NCBI GenBank assembly: GCA_023301795.1
Contig: JALZVU010000105.1
Coordinates: forward strand, 1-33,259
Source: Granulosicoccus sp.
GTDB taxonomy: Bacteria; Pseudomonadota; Gammaproteobacteria; Granulosicoccales; Granulosicoccaceae
Reading direction: 5' to 3'
DNA: 33,259 bases
In this document: positions 9,201-16,625 of the stretch, in pieces
How the letters are laid out: each line of letters starts with the position of its first letter
How positions within the stretch are numbered: the stretch's first letter is position 1
The notes under the pieces: generated by a model
What the model saw: the letters and a program-made list of their open reading frames with translations, nothing else
What the model was told of the DNA's origin: nothing
Database searches by the model: none
Program-made: the position numbers and the translations under genes

Positions 9201-10697
9201 ATAAAGGCCAGAGGCTATTCGAGCACCAAAAGAGCGCGCCTTGAGCGACGCCAACAAGCGATCAGCAACGTTCTGAATATCACTACGCGCTTCGCGCAAG
9301 CAAGCATCAATTGCAAAATCCATGTACATGTCGCTGCCAGATATCAGTGCGCGATCACCCGTCTGTTTACTCATGACACTTTCACGAGCTCTTTGATCAA
9401 GCTGCGCATCCATCTGCACAAATGCACCAGCAAGCTGCATACGTGATGGGCTGTCGATTGCGCAGATATTAATATCGAGCAACTGCACATTGATTGAATT
9501 CAGGCAATCCACAACTTGCTTTGCACCCATCAACGTGAAGATGGGCTCAAGTTGTTTCAGACGAACCCGCAAACGCACCACGTGGGGTGGCGGTTGATCG
9601 CGCACATCATCAATGTCTAACCACGCTCTGAGTGGTTTGGTCTCTTGAGAAATACCATTGCGTATGGCGTTTATCAACTGGTATTCCACACCGATAGTGG
9701 TCGTTTTTGATGGCAGTGCCGTCTTCGCCACCAAACGCACTCGATCCAGTCGAAATTGTCGCCTCAAGCTGATCGCAGATGCAGAGTCTTTTTCAATCTG
9801 GGCAACATAATAAAGAAAGTTTCGTAGCAAATCCGCAGGCAGTAAATCCTCTGGGGAAGCTACCAGGGCACATCGATGAACGTTACGCTCAAGCTGTGCA
9901 AATAACCCTCTCAATGCAGTGCCGTCCTCCAGCTGGTTGTCACTAACTGCCTGCGCCACCACTGAAGCAGACTCGAAAAGTGGCACCAAAGCGCGAAGGT
10001 AAATATGCTCTTCGCACTCTTCGGCAAATCGATCTAGCTGGCGCCTCAGAGGAGCAACCGCACCTGCACGACCCTCTCTCCACCAATGTAATAGTCGCTG
10101 CCCAAGGGTTGCGTGGTGCTCTGAAGCGTAGTCAACCCAAAGCTTGCGTTGTTCCACCCACTCACTATCTGATATTGATACAAGGTGCGCCTCTGGTAAC
10201 TCTATCCCAGCCGCTAGCACTAGGACATCCGACAGCAACATCTCATCTCGACTGGCTCGGCAGTCGTTAACAACAGATAACAGCGCCAATGCGTTGTCCA
10301 CGGCGGTGTCGTGTTGAAGACGAGCAATGTGCTGCCGCAATTGCGGTACCGCATTGCTGAGCACTCTCGTCAGCTCATCGCTACCTACACGGTGCTCGGC
10401 GTCGTTATCGAGTAGCAGAAGAAGCTCGTTGACAACCAGTTCAGTGGCTGTTTTTTCAAGAACGACCACATCATTGCGAAATCGATGCAGATCATCCACG
10501 AGTTGACCGCGCGTAGCTGCGTTGGCATCTTCAGCATAAGCGCGAACATGTGCCTCAAAGTGCTCGCAAAGCACTTGCAGATGGGCTAGAACCTCACTAT
10601 TCAGATCGACAGGTTCAGCATCGATAGACAGCTCATCTACGCTACGGCTCTGTTGTTTCCGCGTGCGATCAGGATTACCAGCATCCTTATCAGCCAT
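6237..10697 (-). CDS. chpA: ChpA/PilL-type hybrid chemotaxis histidine kinase
   Basis: CheA-like kinase of the Chp (type IV pilus) chemosensory pathway, cytoplasmic. Residue numbers here count from ATG 10697 (1486 aa). The N-terminal 650 or so residues are degenerate Hpt/FimL-like helical sequence. An Hpt-like motif LHTLTGSA has His698, and a canonical HSLKGSA Hpt has His841. The ATPase domain follows: N-box LVRNAVVHG (Asn1081), DDGRGID (about 1122) and GHGLGLAAV (about 1170). Then come a CheW-like domain and a C-terminal REC domain with Asp1410 and Lys1462. The REC acidic pair reads DN instead of DD. Pseudomonas ChpA is much longer (about 2470 aa). An upstream ATG at 10745 is possible; I prefer 10697, which overlaps the pilJ stop by 8 bases. 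Confidence 0.9.
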   Translation of the reverse strand: MADKDAGNPDRTRKQQSRSVDELSIDAEPVDLNSEVLAHLQVLCEHFEAHVRAYAEDANAATRGQLVDDLHRFRNDVVVLEKTATELVVNELLLLLDNDAEHRVGSDELTRVLSNAVPQLRQHIARLQHDTAVDNALALLSVVNDCRASRDEMLLSDVLVLAAGIELPEAHLVSISDSEWVEQRKLWVDYASEHHATLGQRLLHWWREGRAGAVAPLRRQLDRFAEECEEHIYLRALVPLFESASVVAQAVSDNQLEDGTALRGLFAQLERNVHRCALVASPEDLLPADLLRNFLYYVAQIEKDSASAISLRRQFRLDRVRLVAKTALPSKTTTIGVEYQLINAIRNGISQETKPLRAWLDIDDVRDQPPPHVVRLRVRLKQLEPIFTLMGAKQVVDCLNSINVQLLDINICAIDSPSRMQLAGAFVQMDAQLDQRARESVMSKQTGDRALISGSDMYMDFAIDACLREARSDIQNVADRLLASLKARSFGARIASGLYARIAQVDAALQILPLPEFRPLLARLCNLLELLEQHPERIEATVQTIKLETPVSSKGQAIAGTRAIAVLFVAFDDYLACVLQPQPPAAQFLTDAEELLELLHAVLEKEDEVNSSLFERAPGELSLPDAGGMTLDVDDDVLEMTLDDEQCSMDSTMQFVFQHECYGHLESLDESVRFALTSSDENDSDNQLPNEKMLRALHTLTGSAQTISAADVVSIVQPLQRAALALHREGGYFNVAQVQTISGIVKSLRAMFECLVADESSDSVLEDARQQLDMLLSHQLTGRTQAIAESVTPLSLSPQITSLDDVFADEATEVLERLRIVTRSVQPLTEQPVNEALALLHSLKGSARMAGKHHMSDCAHELEAKVQLMGPDDDALAIFKTGYQSLKAQLLQITAGAAGDSSLRTSDDLKKTAAPIDPMSAGLPGADVLLELATDLTVSQASVSSELARLRDVCRQIESSMFRWQGVSLDASAPSCNTEKNVLADLLTDMEASRTSMSSALRLADRAHQQALRESANLHQSLVRSRLVRLSDIGARMNEVVDDAARICGVSVSFELEGGELMLDKNLFRLLVAPLEHLVRNAVVHGVEPVEQRIVRNKPSEGVVRLVARMDGADLVLCVSDDGRGIDKQALNTLLQTRGSESVGTDAELQALLFSAGFSSVGKADAVAGHGLGLAAVQSTVKQLNGEVRLDATMPQGLCITLQIPQRMMICQVVLVRDGERLLGIPVASVKLVNVHTDTQVAVRSEAGRDIEEVSLNHLLGELESVGVDKPVSSSHAQPSSVILDVHGRLLSVHVQQVVGYRELIAQPLGGQLASLKRYSAGSVLPSGEQVLILDLVSLLGPAQAERSVEQRTTLKDDRPVALIVDNSANARSVVQTMLVKKGIAVQASKDNHAALGILSRRLPAVIIVDTGEEGQEPLELLARIAKEYELSAPPIIVVSERDSPTEREKAISMGAVGYLIKPIGEQALHDALLAAGIRLPDLTIA

Positions 10698-12150
10698 TGA
10701 TGGCGGCTCGGTCAGCCGCTCGCCTGGCATTGCTGGTCTCGTCACTGTTCTCAGTCAATGTGTAGGGATTGTCCGAAAGAGTGAAGTCGGATACGCCGCG
10801 CCGCATATCAGTTGCAAGCTTCTTGAGCTCTTCGAGTGCATCGCCATGTTCATTGACGCTTTGCAGGCTCCGTTGAGTGATCTGGTTAATCAGGTCCATA
10901 TGCTCACTTAGATCCCTGACAACTCCAGCATTCATGGCCGAGTTCTCTGCCATTGATAATGCATGGTTACTGGTTGCGCCGGCGTAGGTGCGAATTTCTT
11001 CCAGAACACTTTCTGCAGAGCGCAATTGACCCATGTGATTATCAAGCCTTTGCAGAGTGCTCTGAACTGCCGCCAGGGCTTTCGCGGTATCAGCAGCACT
11101 AGCATTTACCAGCGACCCCATATCGGTTGTCGCCATGCCTAGAGTTTCGGTAAGTGCTGTAACCTCGCCAGCGAGCAGACCATCGTCAAATGACACATCG
11201 TCACGTCCTCCTGCCTGTCTAAGCGATGAGGAAGTTCGAATAGTGGTGTTCAAGGCTAACAACTCAGATCGCCTGGAGACCTCTTTCACCGATGTGTTGC
11301 CCTCTTCAATAGCCTTGACGTGTGCTGCAACGGACTGGAGCAGGCGCATGGATTTTTCTGACTGACGGCGCGCCTCATCGACCTGTTGCGCACTGAATTG
11401 CAACACCTCTGATACTGCCAACACTTTGTCGATCAGCAACTTGCTGGTAACGGATGTTTCGGCAGCACTTACAGACAAATCGCCTGTGGTGTTGCTCAAA
11501 CACAATAATAGGTTTGAAGATTGGTGCAGGCGATCAGACTGTTGCGCGTAATGTTGCTCAAGGTTTCCGGCAAATTCCTGAGACTGGCTCGTTGAACCCG
11601 TCAGGGCGCTTGATGCAGCCAGTTGCGATCCCACTAATTGTCGTAACTCGCCAACGGCGTAATTCAATCCGTCAGCCAATGCACCAACAGCTCCCTCGGT
11701 TACAGTTGCATTTACTGCCAAGTCGCCACTGGCCAGTGGGGCCATTTCGTCGAGCAGCTTGTCTACAGCCGCCTGAGCGTTGCGATCTTGCTGCGTTGCC
11801 TGAATCTGCCGCATGCGGCTTGTTGCTCGAACCACAGATACCAGCCATGCAATGAAGACCAGACTGAGCGCTGCCATACCAAGACTCCATCCGGCAGCAG
11901 CGCGAGTAGCAGGAACCGGTCTTACAATTCCTTGCATAAGTCTGTCGGTGGCTAACAATTCAGCCCCATCTGCACCATCGTCCATAACGGCTTGCCAGGA
12001 AACCTGAAGATCTGCCATGCGCGTCTGAGTAAGACTGGATGTTCGGTAGAGCCCCGCAAGCGATACCAACAGCGCAAGAAGGCAGAGCATCAGCAGTATA
12101 AATGGCACCGAGAACCGCCGATCAACTGCAGAGTGACTATCAACAGACAT
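10690..12150 (-). CDS. pilJ: PilJ-like methyl-accepting chemotaxis receptor with minimal periplasmic part
   Basis: Membrane receptor expected to control the ChpA kinase. The 486-residue protein has transmembrane helices at about 14-35 and 86-107 with only about 50 residues between them. A HAMP-like linker and a long helical cytoplasmic signalling domain follow. The tip, RRSELLALNTTIR (about 293-305), recalls the conserved ALNAA signalling hairpin but is substituted (TTIRTS) and carries an extra Gly/Asp-rich stretch before LLAGEVTALTE. Pseudomonas PilJ is about 680 residues with a large periplasmic sensor, which is absent here. The start ATG overlaps the pilI stop (TAATG), with AAGGAA upstream. 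Assignment rests on operon position and the signalling domain. Confidence 0.85.
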   Translation of the reverse strand: MSVDSHSAVDRRFSVPFILLMLCLLALLVSLAGLYRTSSLTQTRMADLQVSWQAVMDDGADGAELLATDRLMQGIVRPVPATRAAAGWSLGMAALSLVFIAWLVSVVRATSRMRQIQATQQDRNAQAAVDKLLDEMAPLASGDLAVNATVTEGAVGALADGLNYAVGELRQLVGSQLAASSALTGSTSQSQEFAGNLEQHYAQQSDRLHQSSNLLLCLSNTTGDLSVSAAETSVTSKLLIDKVLAVSEVLQFSAQQVDEARRQSEKSMRLLQSVAAHVKAIEEGNTSVKEVSRRSELLALNTTIRTSSSLRQAGGRDDVSFDDGLLAGEVTALTETLGMATTDMGSLVNASAADTAKALAAVQSTLQRLDNHMGQLRSAESVLEEIRTYAGATSNHALSMAENSAMNAGVVRDLSEHMDLINQITQRSLQSVNEHGDALEELKKLATDMRRGVSDFTLSDNPYTLTENSDETSNARRAADRAAING

Positions 12151-12614
12151 TATAAATCCAGTTCCTTGATATTGACGAAAGCAGACGATTGCAAAAGGGC
12201 AGGTAGATCAAGTACTCGATGTAAGCCACCTTTGTGATCTACTGATTCACCTGTCAGTAGCAAACGTGTGCTCTGTAATTTGGCATCCATGGTGGGGGTG
12301 TCAACATCGCCTCGCGCCTGCATCTCAGTCACACCCATCACCTCATCCACTTTCAAAGCTGCAACAGCCATGTCCGGTTCCAGCTCAAGGGTTACTCCCT
12401 GGCTTGCCTGCCGATCCAGAAACAAACCAAGGTCTGTAACAGGTAGCAGCTTCCCGTTAGCAACAGATAGACCCAGAAACCACTCGAGTGTTCCCGCTAC
12501 AGGCTGAGTCGGTAACGACTCATGGATGGATTTAACGAAATTTGCGGGAACTGCCAACTGCATGCCTGCCGCATTGAAGAGGACGTGCCGAGCCACAGAG
12601 CCGTTAGTGTCCAC
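12150..12614 (-). CDS. pilI: PilI-like CheW coupling protein
   Basis: CheW-domain adaptor expected to link the PilJ-like receptor to ChpA. The beta-barrel CheW features are visible: FNAAGMQLAVPANFVKSI, then WFLGLSVANGKLLPVTDLGLFL, then a VDEVMGV segment. Position between pilG and pilJ matches pilI of Pseudomonas. The frame is open back to a TTG at 12692, but that part overlaps the pilG C-terminus by 73 bp. I therefore take GTG 12614, 6 bases past the pilG stop, giving 154 residues. Pseudomonas PilI is about 178 residues, so the longer form cannot be excluded. No strong ribosome-binding site is visible, and translational coupling to pilG is likely. Confidence 0.8.
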   Translation of the reverse strand: MDTNGSVARHVLFNAAGMQLAVPANFVKSIHESLPTQPVAGTLEWFLGLSVANGKLLPVTDLGLFLDRQASQGVTLELEPDMAVAALKVDEVMGVTEMQARGDVDTPTMDAKLQSTRLLLTGESVDHKGGLHRVLDLPALLQSSAFVNIKELDL

Positions 12615-12619
12615 GTTAT

Positions 12620-13018
12620 CTATATATCCAAATGACAGAATCGATCGATCGTATTCATCAATGTTTCGGCTGTGAACGGTTTGGACACACAAGCCTCACA
12701 CCCAACAAGACGAGCTCTTTGTTCGTCGTAGTCACCAATCGCGTTGGAGATCATGATAACCGGTATGTGCTGAAAATCGGCATTACTCTTGACCAAAGCG
12801 CAGATTTGATACCCATCGAGCCTCGGTATCATCATATCCACCAAAACGACTTGGGGTCGAAGGTTCACGATGCTCGCTAAAGCCTCAAAACCATCCTGAG
12901 CGGCGCTCGTTGTCCATCCAGCCGAGGCAAGATGCGCATTGGCAGCCGCAATAACTGCTGGATTATCATCGACAACCAACGCTTTTGGCCGTATCTGCCC
13001 AACATCTGACGCTGTCAT
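12620..13018 (-). CDS. pilG: PilG-like single-domain response regulator
   Basis: Stand-alone REC domain expected to be phosphorylated by ChpA and to promote pilus extension. Counting from ATG 13018 (132 residues), the acidic pair is Asp17/Asp18, the phosphoacceptor is Asp61 in VVLVDMMIPRLDGYQ, and the conserved lysine is Lys113 in SKPF. The RLDGYQ-CALVK segment closely resembles PilG as I recall it. ATG 13018 has AGGTGAG close upstream. A second in-frame ATG at 13033 would add five residues. It is the first gene of the pilG-pilI-pilJ-chpA operon. No separate pilH lies in the window. Divergent from gshB, as in Pseudomonas. Confidence 0.9.
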   Translation of the reverse strand: MTASDVGQIRPKALVVDDNPAVIAAANAHLASAGWTTSAAQDGFEALASIVNLRPQVVLVDMMIPRLDGYQICALVKSNADFQHIPVIMISNAIGDYDEQRARLVGCEACVSKPFTAETLMNTIDRFCHLDI

Positions 13019-13094
13019 ATACTCACCTGTCATGGTCCTCGCTCACCGTCAACATGAGACACTATGCCAACTCTGTATGAAAAACATAATTATT

Positions 13095-14090
13095 ATGGGT
13101 ATTACTGTTGGCATCGTGATGGACCCCATCGAGAACATCACACCGTATAAAGATACCACTCTTGCCATGATGCTTGCAGCTAGCGCTCGGGGCTGGACAA
13201 TCAACTGTATCGAGCAGCAAGATCTGTTTCTGGACCAGGGACGCGCGTTTGCCAAACGCCGCACCATCAGGGTTTTTGATAATAATGACCACTGGTTTGA
13301 AGCAGACGACTACCAAGACGCACCTTTGGCCGAAAACGACATCATTCTGATGCGTAAAGACCCCCCATTCGACATGGATTATATCTATACAACACATATT
13401 CTTGAACGTGCAGCCACTGAGGGTGTTTATGTCAGCAACAGACCAAATTCCCTTCGCGATGTCAATGAAAAGCTATATACCGCCTGGTTTAGTGAATTTT
13501 GTCCGCCCACGATAGTGACAACCAGTGCAGCAAGACTCAAAGCGTTTGTTCACGAACATCAGGATGCGATCATCAAACCCCTTGACGGTATGGGAGGTGC
13601 GGGGATTTTTCGACTGACACCCAACGACCCCAACATCAACATCATTCTGGAACACGCCACGCTTGACGACAGACGTCAGATAATGGCTCAGCGCTATGTT
13701 CCTGAGATTCGCGACGGAGATAAGAGAGTACTGGTGGTCAACGGCAAAGCCATGCCATACGCTCTGGCACGCATCCCAGCCCAAGGTGAGACCCGTGGCA
13801 ATCTTGCTGCCGGCGGACGCGGGGTCGCTGTTCCTGTGACCGACAAGGAACGCCGAATTGTTGACGCCGTATCGCCCTACCTCATTGAAAAGGGGTTGCT
13901 GTTCGTAGGACTAGACGTCATTGGCAGTAATCTTACCGAAATCAACGTAACCAGCCCTACCTGTGTGCGAGAGCTCGATGCCCATGCACATAGCCTGGAG
14001 GACGCACCAGCTGCCAATGCTGACGGCTATCGTCCGGGAATTGCCGACATCTACCTTGATGCCATCGAGACTGAAATCGGCCGCGGATAA
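13095..14090 (+). CDS. gshB: Glutathione synthetase
   Basis: ATP-grasp enzyme joining gamma-glutamylcysteine and glycine to make glutathione in the cytoplasm. The N-terminus MGITVGIVMDPIENI aligns with the E. coli GshB start. RKDPPFDMDYIY, KPLDGMGGAGIFR (ATP-binding loop) and the C-terminal EINVTSPTCVRELD are signature segments. From ATG 13095 the protein has 331 residues, close to the usual 315. In-frame ATGs exist upstream (13077) and the frame is open to 12939, but those codons overlap the pilG 5' end and are not family-like. Shine-Dalgarno pairing is poor for all candidates. It is adjacent to and divergent from pilG, as in Pseudomonas. Confidence 0.95.
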   Translation: MGITVGIVMDPIENITPYKDTTLAMMLAASARGWTINCIEQQDLFLDQGRAFAKRRTIRVFDNNDHWFEADDYQDAPLAENDIILMRKDPPFDMDYIYTTHILERAATEGVYVSNRPNSLRDVNEKLYTAWFSEFCPPTIVTTSAARLKAFVHEHQDAIIKPLDGMGGAGIFRLTPNDPNINIILEHATLDDRRQIMAQRYVPEIRDGDKRVLVVNGKAMPYALARIPAQGETRGNLAAGGRGVAVPVTDKERRIVDAVSPYLIEKGLLFVGLDVIGSNLTEINVTSPTCVRELDAHAHSLEDAPAANADGYRPGIADIYLDAIETEIGRG

Positions 14091-14216
14091 CGCGCCAGTG
14101 TGCGCAGGGTAATTGCATACCTAGCACACAGGGTAAACTATACCGACAAGCGCATTGGATGCGGCTTAATTACTTAACGAGATCAACGTAGAGTTGCGCA
14201 GGAATTCCACCATCGC

Positions 14217-15092
14217 ATGAACACAGCTGTGGCCAATCCAAGAAAAGACATCGATGTAATGAGCATTGCGTTGTTCGCTGCTGCGGCAGTGCACGCAATC
14301 TTATTGCTAGGTGTCAGTTTTCATCCGTTTCTGGAAAACCTGCGCACGCCGCCAGCACTCGAGGTGGTATTAGTGCAGCAGTCTGATCTGGAGGAAATTG
14401 ATGATGCCGCCTATCTGGCTCAATCCAATCAGGACGGCGGGGGTGAAACCGATGACAACACTCGCCCCTCTTCTCCATTCACCAGTGCTCTGGATGTTGA
14501 TACCGAGGGTGTGACTTCCACACCGACAGCCGCCAGCGCACCAAAAGCGACGACAGCAACCGCTGACGATGTTATTACCGCACTGAACTCTGAAGACGAG
14601 GTGGTCACTGGTGACACCAGTGAATCTGCAGAATCAACGACCAAACCGGAAGCAGATATAGCGATTGAACAAAATGCGGACATCGCAAGGCTGGCAGCTG
14701 AAATAGATCGACAGCAAGAAGAATTTGCCAAACGCCCCAAAAAGAAATTCCTCAATGCACGCACACGTGAAGCTGCATCAGCTGAATACATGTTCGGCTG
14801 GGTGGAGAGCGTGGAACGCATGGGCAATCTCAACTACCCCGATGAGGCGCGGCGTAACAAGTTGCGCGGCGAACTCATTTTAATCGTTGGCATCTTTAAA
14901 AATGGCGAGCTCGAGAGCGTGACAGTAGATGAGTCCTCAGGACACAAAATTCTGGATGATGCAGCTGTTCGCATTGTTCAAATGGCAGCGCCCTTTGCAC
15001 CGATGACAGGGCAATTGGCGGAAGAGACAGACATTCTCTACATCGTCAGGACCTGGGAATTTACGGCTAACAACTCTGTGGACAGTCGCTGA
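14217..15092 (+). CDS. TonB-family energy transducer (TonB3-like)
   Basis: The 291-residue protein has an N-terminal membrane anchor (about 15-34), an acidic Asp/Glu/Thr/Ala-rich linker (about 55-160) in place of the usual proline-rich one, and a C-terminal TonB fold (about 195-285). That fold carries YPDEARRNKLRGELILIVGI and SSGHKILDDAAVRIVQMAAPFAP. Such proteins transmit proton-motive force to outer membrane partners. Position downstream of gshB and near the pil genes matches tonB3 of Pseudomonas, which has been linked to twitching motility. The ATG at 14217 has AGGA some 13 bases upstream. Its stop lies 3 bases before yqgE, so it probably heads the tonB-to-pyrX run. The partner receptor is unknown. 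Confidence 0.88.
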   Translation: MNTAVANPRKDIDVMSIALFAAAAVHAILLLGVSFHPFLENLRTPPALEVVLVQQSDLEEIDDAAYLAQSNQDGGGETDDNTRPSSPFTSALDVDTEGVTSTPTAASAPKATTATADDVITALNSEDEVVTGDTSESAESTTKPEADIAIEQNADIARLAAEIDRQQEEFAKRPKKKFLNARTREAASAEYMFGWVESVERMGNLNYPDEARRNKLRGELILIVGIFKNGELESVTVDESSGHKILDDAAVRIVQMAAPFAPMTGQLAEETDILYIVRTWEFTANNSVDSR

Positions 15093-15095
15093 TCA

Positions 15096-15647
15096 ATGGA
15101 TTTGACACACCACTTTCTGGTGTCCATGCCGCAAATGCAGGACGGCTGTTTTCGCAATAGCGTCGTGTACGTTCTGGATCATGGCAAGCAAGGCGCTTTC
15201 GGAGTCATTATCAACACTGCTCTGGAGATGGAGTTTGCGTCCCTTCTGTCTCAGGTCGACATCACACTCACTGACGATGCGGCAAAACACACAACGGTGC
15301 TGTTAGGCGGACCGGTAGATGAAGGCCATGGCCTGGTGTTACATCATCCCGGGCCACAATTTGAAGCTACCAATGACTTCATTCAAGGTGTTTCACTATC
15401 CAGTTCGCGCGATGTTCTGGAAGCCATCGCCTGCGGAGATGAGCCTGACAACTACCTCGTTGTACTTGGGCATTCTGGCTGGGCACCCGGACAACTTGAA
15501 ATGGAAGTCGCCAACAACGCATGGCTAACCTGCCCGGCTAATACTGACATACTATTCAAGACACCGATTTACGAACGCCGACAGGCTGCGGCATCATTAA
15601 TTGGAATAGATCTGTCTAATGTTGTTGGCCATTCCGGTCATGCCTGA
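15096..15647 (+). CDS. yqgE: YqgE/AlgH family protein (UPF0301)
   Basis: The 183-residue protein has the family features: an N-terminal HHFLVSMPQMQDGCFRNSVV, then GAFGVIIN, LGGPVD, and VVLGHSGWAPGQLEMEV. The family is widespread and its biochemical role is unsettled, although an algH name exists from Pseudomonas alginate work. It starts 3 bases after the tonB stop without an obvious ribosome-binding site, and its stop overlaps the likely ruvX start. The yqgE-ruvX(yqgF) pairing is conserved across gammaproteobacteria, which supports the call. Confidence 0.93.
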   Translation: MDLTHHFLVSMPQMQDGCFRNSVVYVLDHGKQGAFGVIINTALEMEFASLLSQVDITLTDDAAKHTTVLLGGPVDEGHGLVLHHPGPQFEATNDFIQGVSLSSSRDVLEAIACGDEPDNYLVVLGHSGWAPGQLEMEVANNAWLTCPANTDILFKTPIYERRQAAASLIGIDLSNVVGHSGHA

Positions 15648-16095
15648 GCTCACTGGCACTGGCACCGCCTCCGGTGCATGTATGGCATTCGACTATGGCA
15701 CTCGTCACATCGGCATGGCCATTGGCGATCGGCTGCTGCAAACTGCCAGACCTTTGGTTACCGTAAACAATCGCAACGGTACGCCGGACTGGCAAGCCAT
15801 AGAGCGCGAAATCAGTGACTGGCAACCTGCCGACATAGTGCTTGGCTGGCCTTTAACTCAAGATGGCGACGAACAACCATTGTGCAATCACATAAGAGGT
15901 TTTGTGAAGCAACTAACCAAGCGTTTTGATTTGCCTGTACACCTTGTCGATGAACGCTTCAGTTCGATGGCAGCCCAAGAACACATACGTTCGATGCGGC
16001 AGAACGGCCAACTAAAACGTCGCAGCAAACACACTGATGTGGACAAAGTGGCAGCAGCATTGATTCTGGAAACCTGGTTTACACAAAAATCGTGA
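15640..16095 (+). CDS. ruvX: Holliday junction resolvase-like nuclease RuvX (YqgF)
   Basis: RNase H-fold protein of the YqgF family. YqgF has been implicated in 16S rRNA 5' maturation and proposed as a Holliday junction resolvase. With ATG 15640 (151 residues) the acidic active-site motifs are FDYGTRHIGMAIGD (Asp18), DERFSS (Asp104/Glu105) and HTDVDKVAAALIL (Asp133/Asp135). The ATG overlaps the yqgE stop by 8 bases. An in-frame ATG at 15619 would add seven non-conserved residues. The last bases overlap the GTG start of pyrR. Its place in a pyrimidine operon repeats the order known in Pseudomonas. Confidence 0.92.
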   Translation: MPELTGTGTASGACMAFDYGTRHIGMAIGDRLLQTARPLVTVNNRNGTPDWQAIEREISDWQPADIVLGWPLTQDGDEQPLCNHIRGFVKQLTKRFDLPVHLVDERFSSMAAQEHIRSMRQNGQLKRRSKHTDVDKVAAALILETWFTQKS

Positions 16096-16625
16096 ATAGC
16101 TCACCTGACAAAATCTATGACCGCGGTACAGTCACCCAATGGCTGAACGGCATGGTCAAACCGCTGCAGCAACGTATCGCAACTGGCGCGCCTGCTGCGA
16201 TCATAGGGATCCGTCGTGGTGGAGTGGATGTCGCCCAGTATCTCTACACGGCACTGCGAGCCCAAGGCACAGCTCTTGATGAGAACATGGGCCAACTCAA
16301 CATCGCTTTCTATCGGGATGATTTCAGCTCCATGGGCCTGCATCCTGTCGTTGGAGCATCCGATGTACCGTTTGACGTAACTGAAAAACATATCATTCTG
16401 GTTGATGATGTACTGGGCACTGGGCGCACGGTGCGCGCTGCGATGAACGAGATTTTCGACTATGGCCGCCCTGCACAGATAACGTTGGCTGTGCTCATTC
16501 AACGCACTGACCATGAACTTCCTATTCGTGCAGATGTGGCAGGACAGATCCTGTGCACAAACCCGGGTGAATACATCGATTGGGATGCTGACACTCTGCA
16601 AGTGAGTGTGGGAGCAAAATCATGA
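16092..16625 (+). CDS. pyrR: PyrR: phosphoribosyltransferase-family pyrimidine regulator / uracil phosphoribosyltransferase
   Basis: PRTase-fold protein of 177 residues with the PRPP-binding loop [17 protein letters not shown] (about 101-117) and [15 protein letters not shown] near residue 40, both typical of PyrR. In Bacillus PyrR is an RNA-binding attenuator. In Pseudomonas the homologue next to pyrB has a regulatory role without such attenuation. I see no attenuator hairpins here, and there is no space for any because genes overlap on both sides. The start is GTG 16092, overlapping the ruvX stop. The stop overlaps the pyrB ATG (ATGA). Confidence 0.92.
   Translation: MNSSPDKIYDRGTVTQWLNGMVKPLQQRIATGAPAAIIGIRRGGVDVAQYLYTALRAQGTALDENMGQLNIAFYRDDFSSMGLHPVVGASDVPFDVTEKHIILVDDVLGTGRTVRAAMNEIFDYGRPAQITLAVLIQRTDHELPIRADVAGQILCTNPGEYIDWDADTLQVSVGAKS

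Noticed and set aside
6466-10270. Many plus-strand ORFs opposite chpA
   Set aside because: They are antisense shadows of a long coding frame and encode Ser/Arg-rich sequence with no family features.
12615-12692. Longer pilI starting at TTG 12692
   Set aside because: The extra 26 codons are the out-of-frame shadow of the pilG C-terminus; a GTG just after the pilG stop is more likely, although the longer form is not excluded.
12939-13094. N-terminal extension of gshB from 12939
   Set aside because: The extension overlaps the pilG 5' end on the other strand, and the known family start aligns with ATG 13095.
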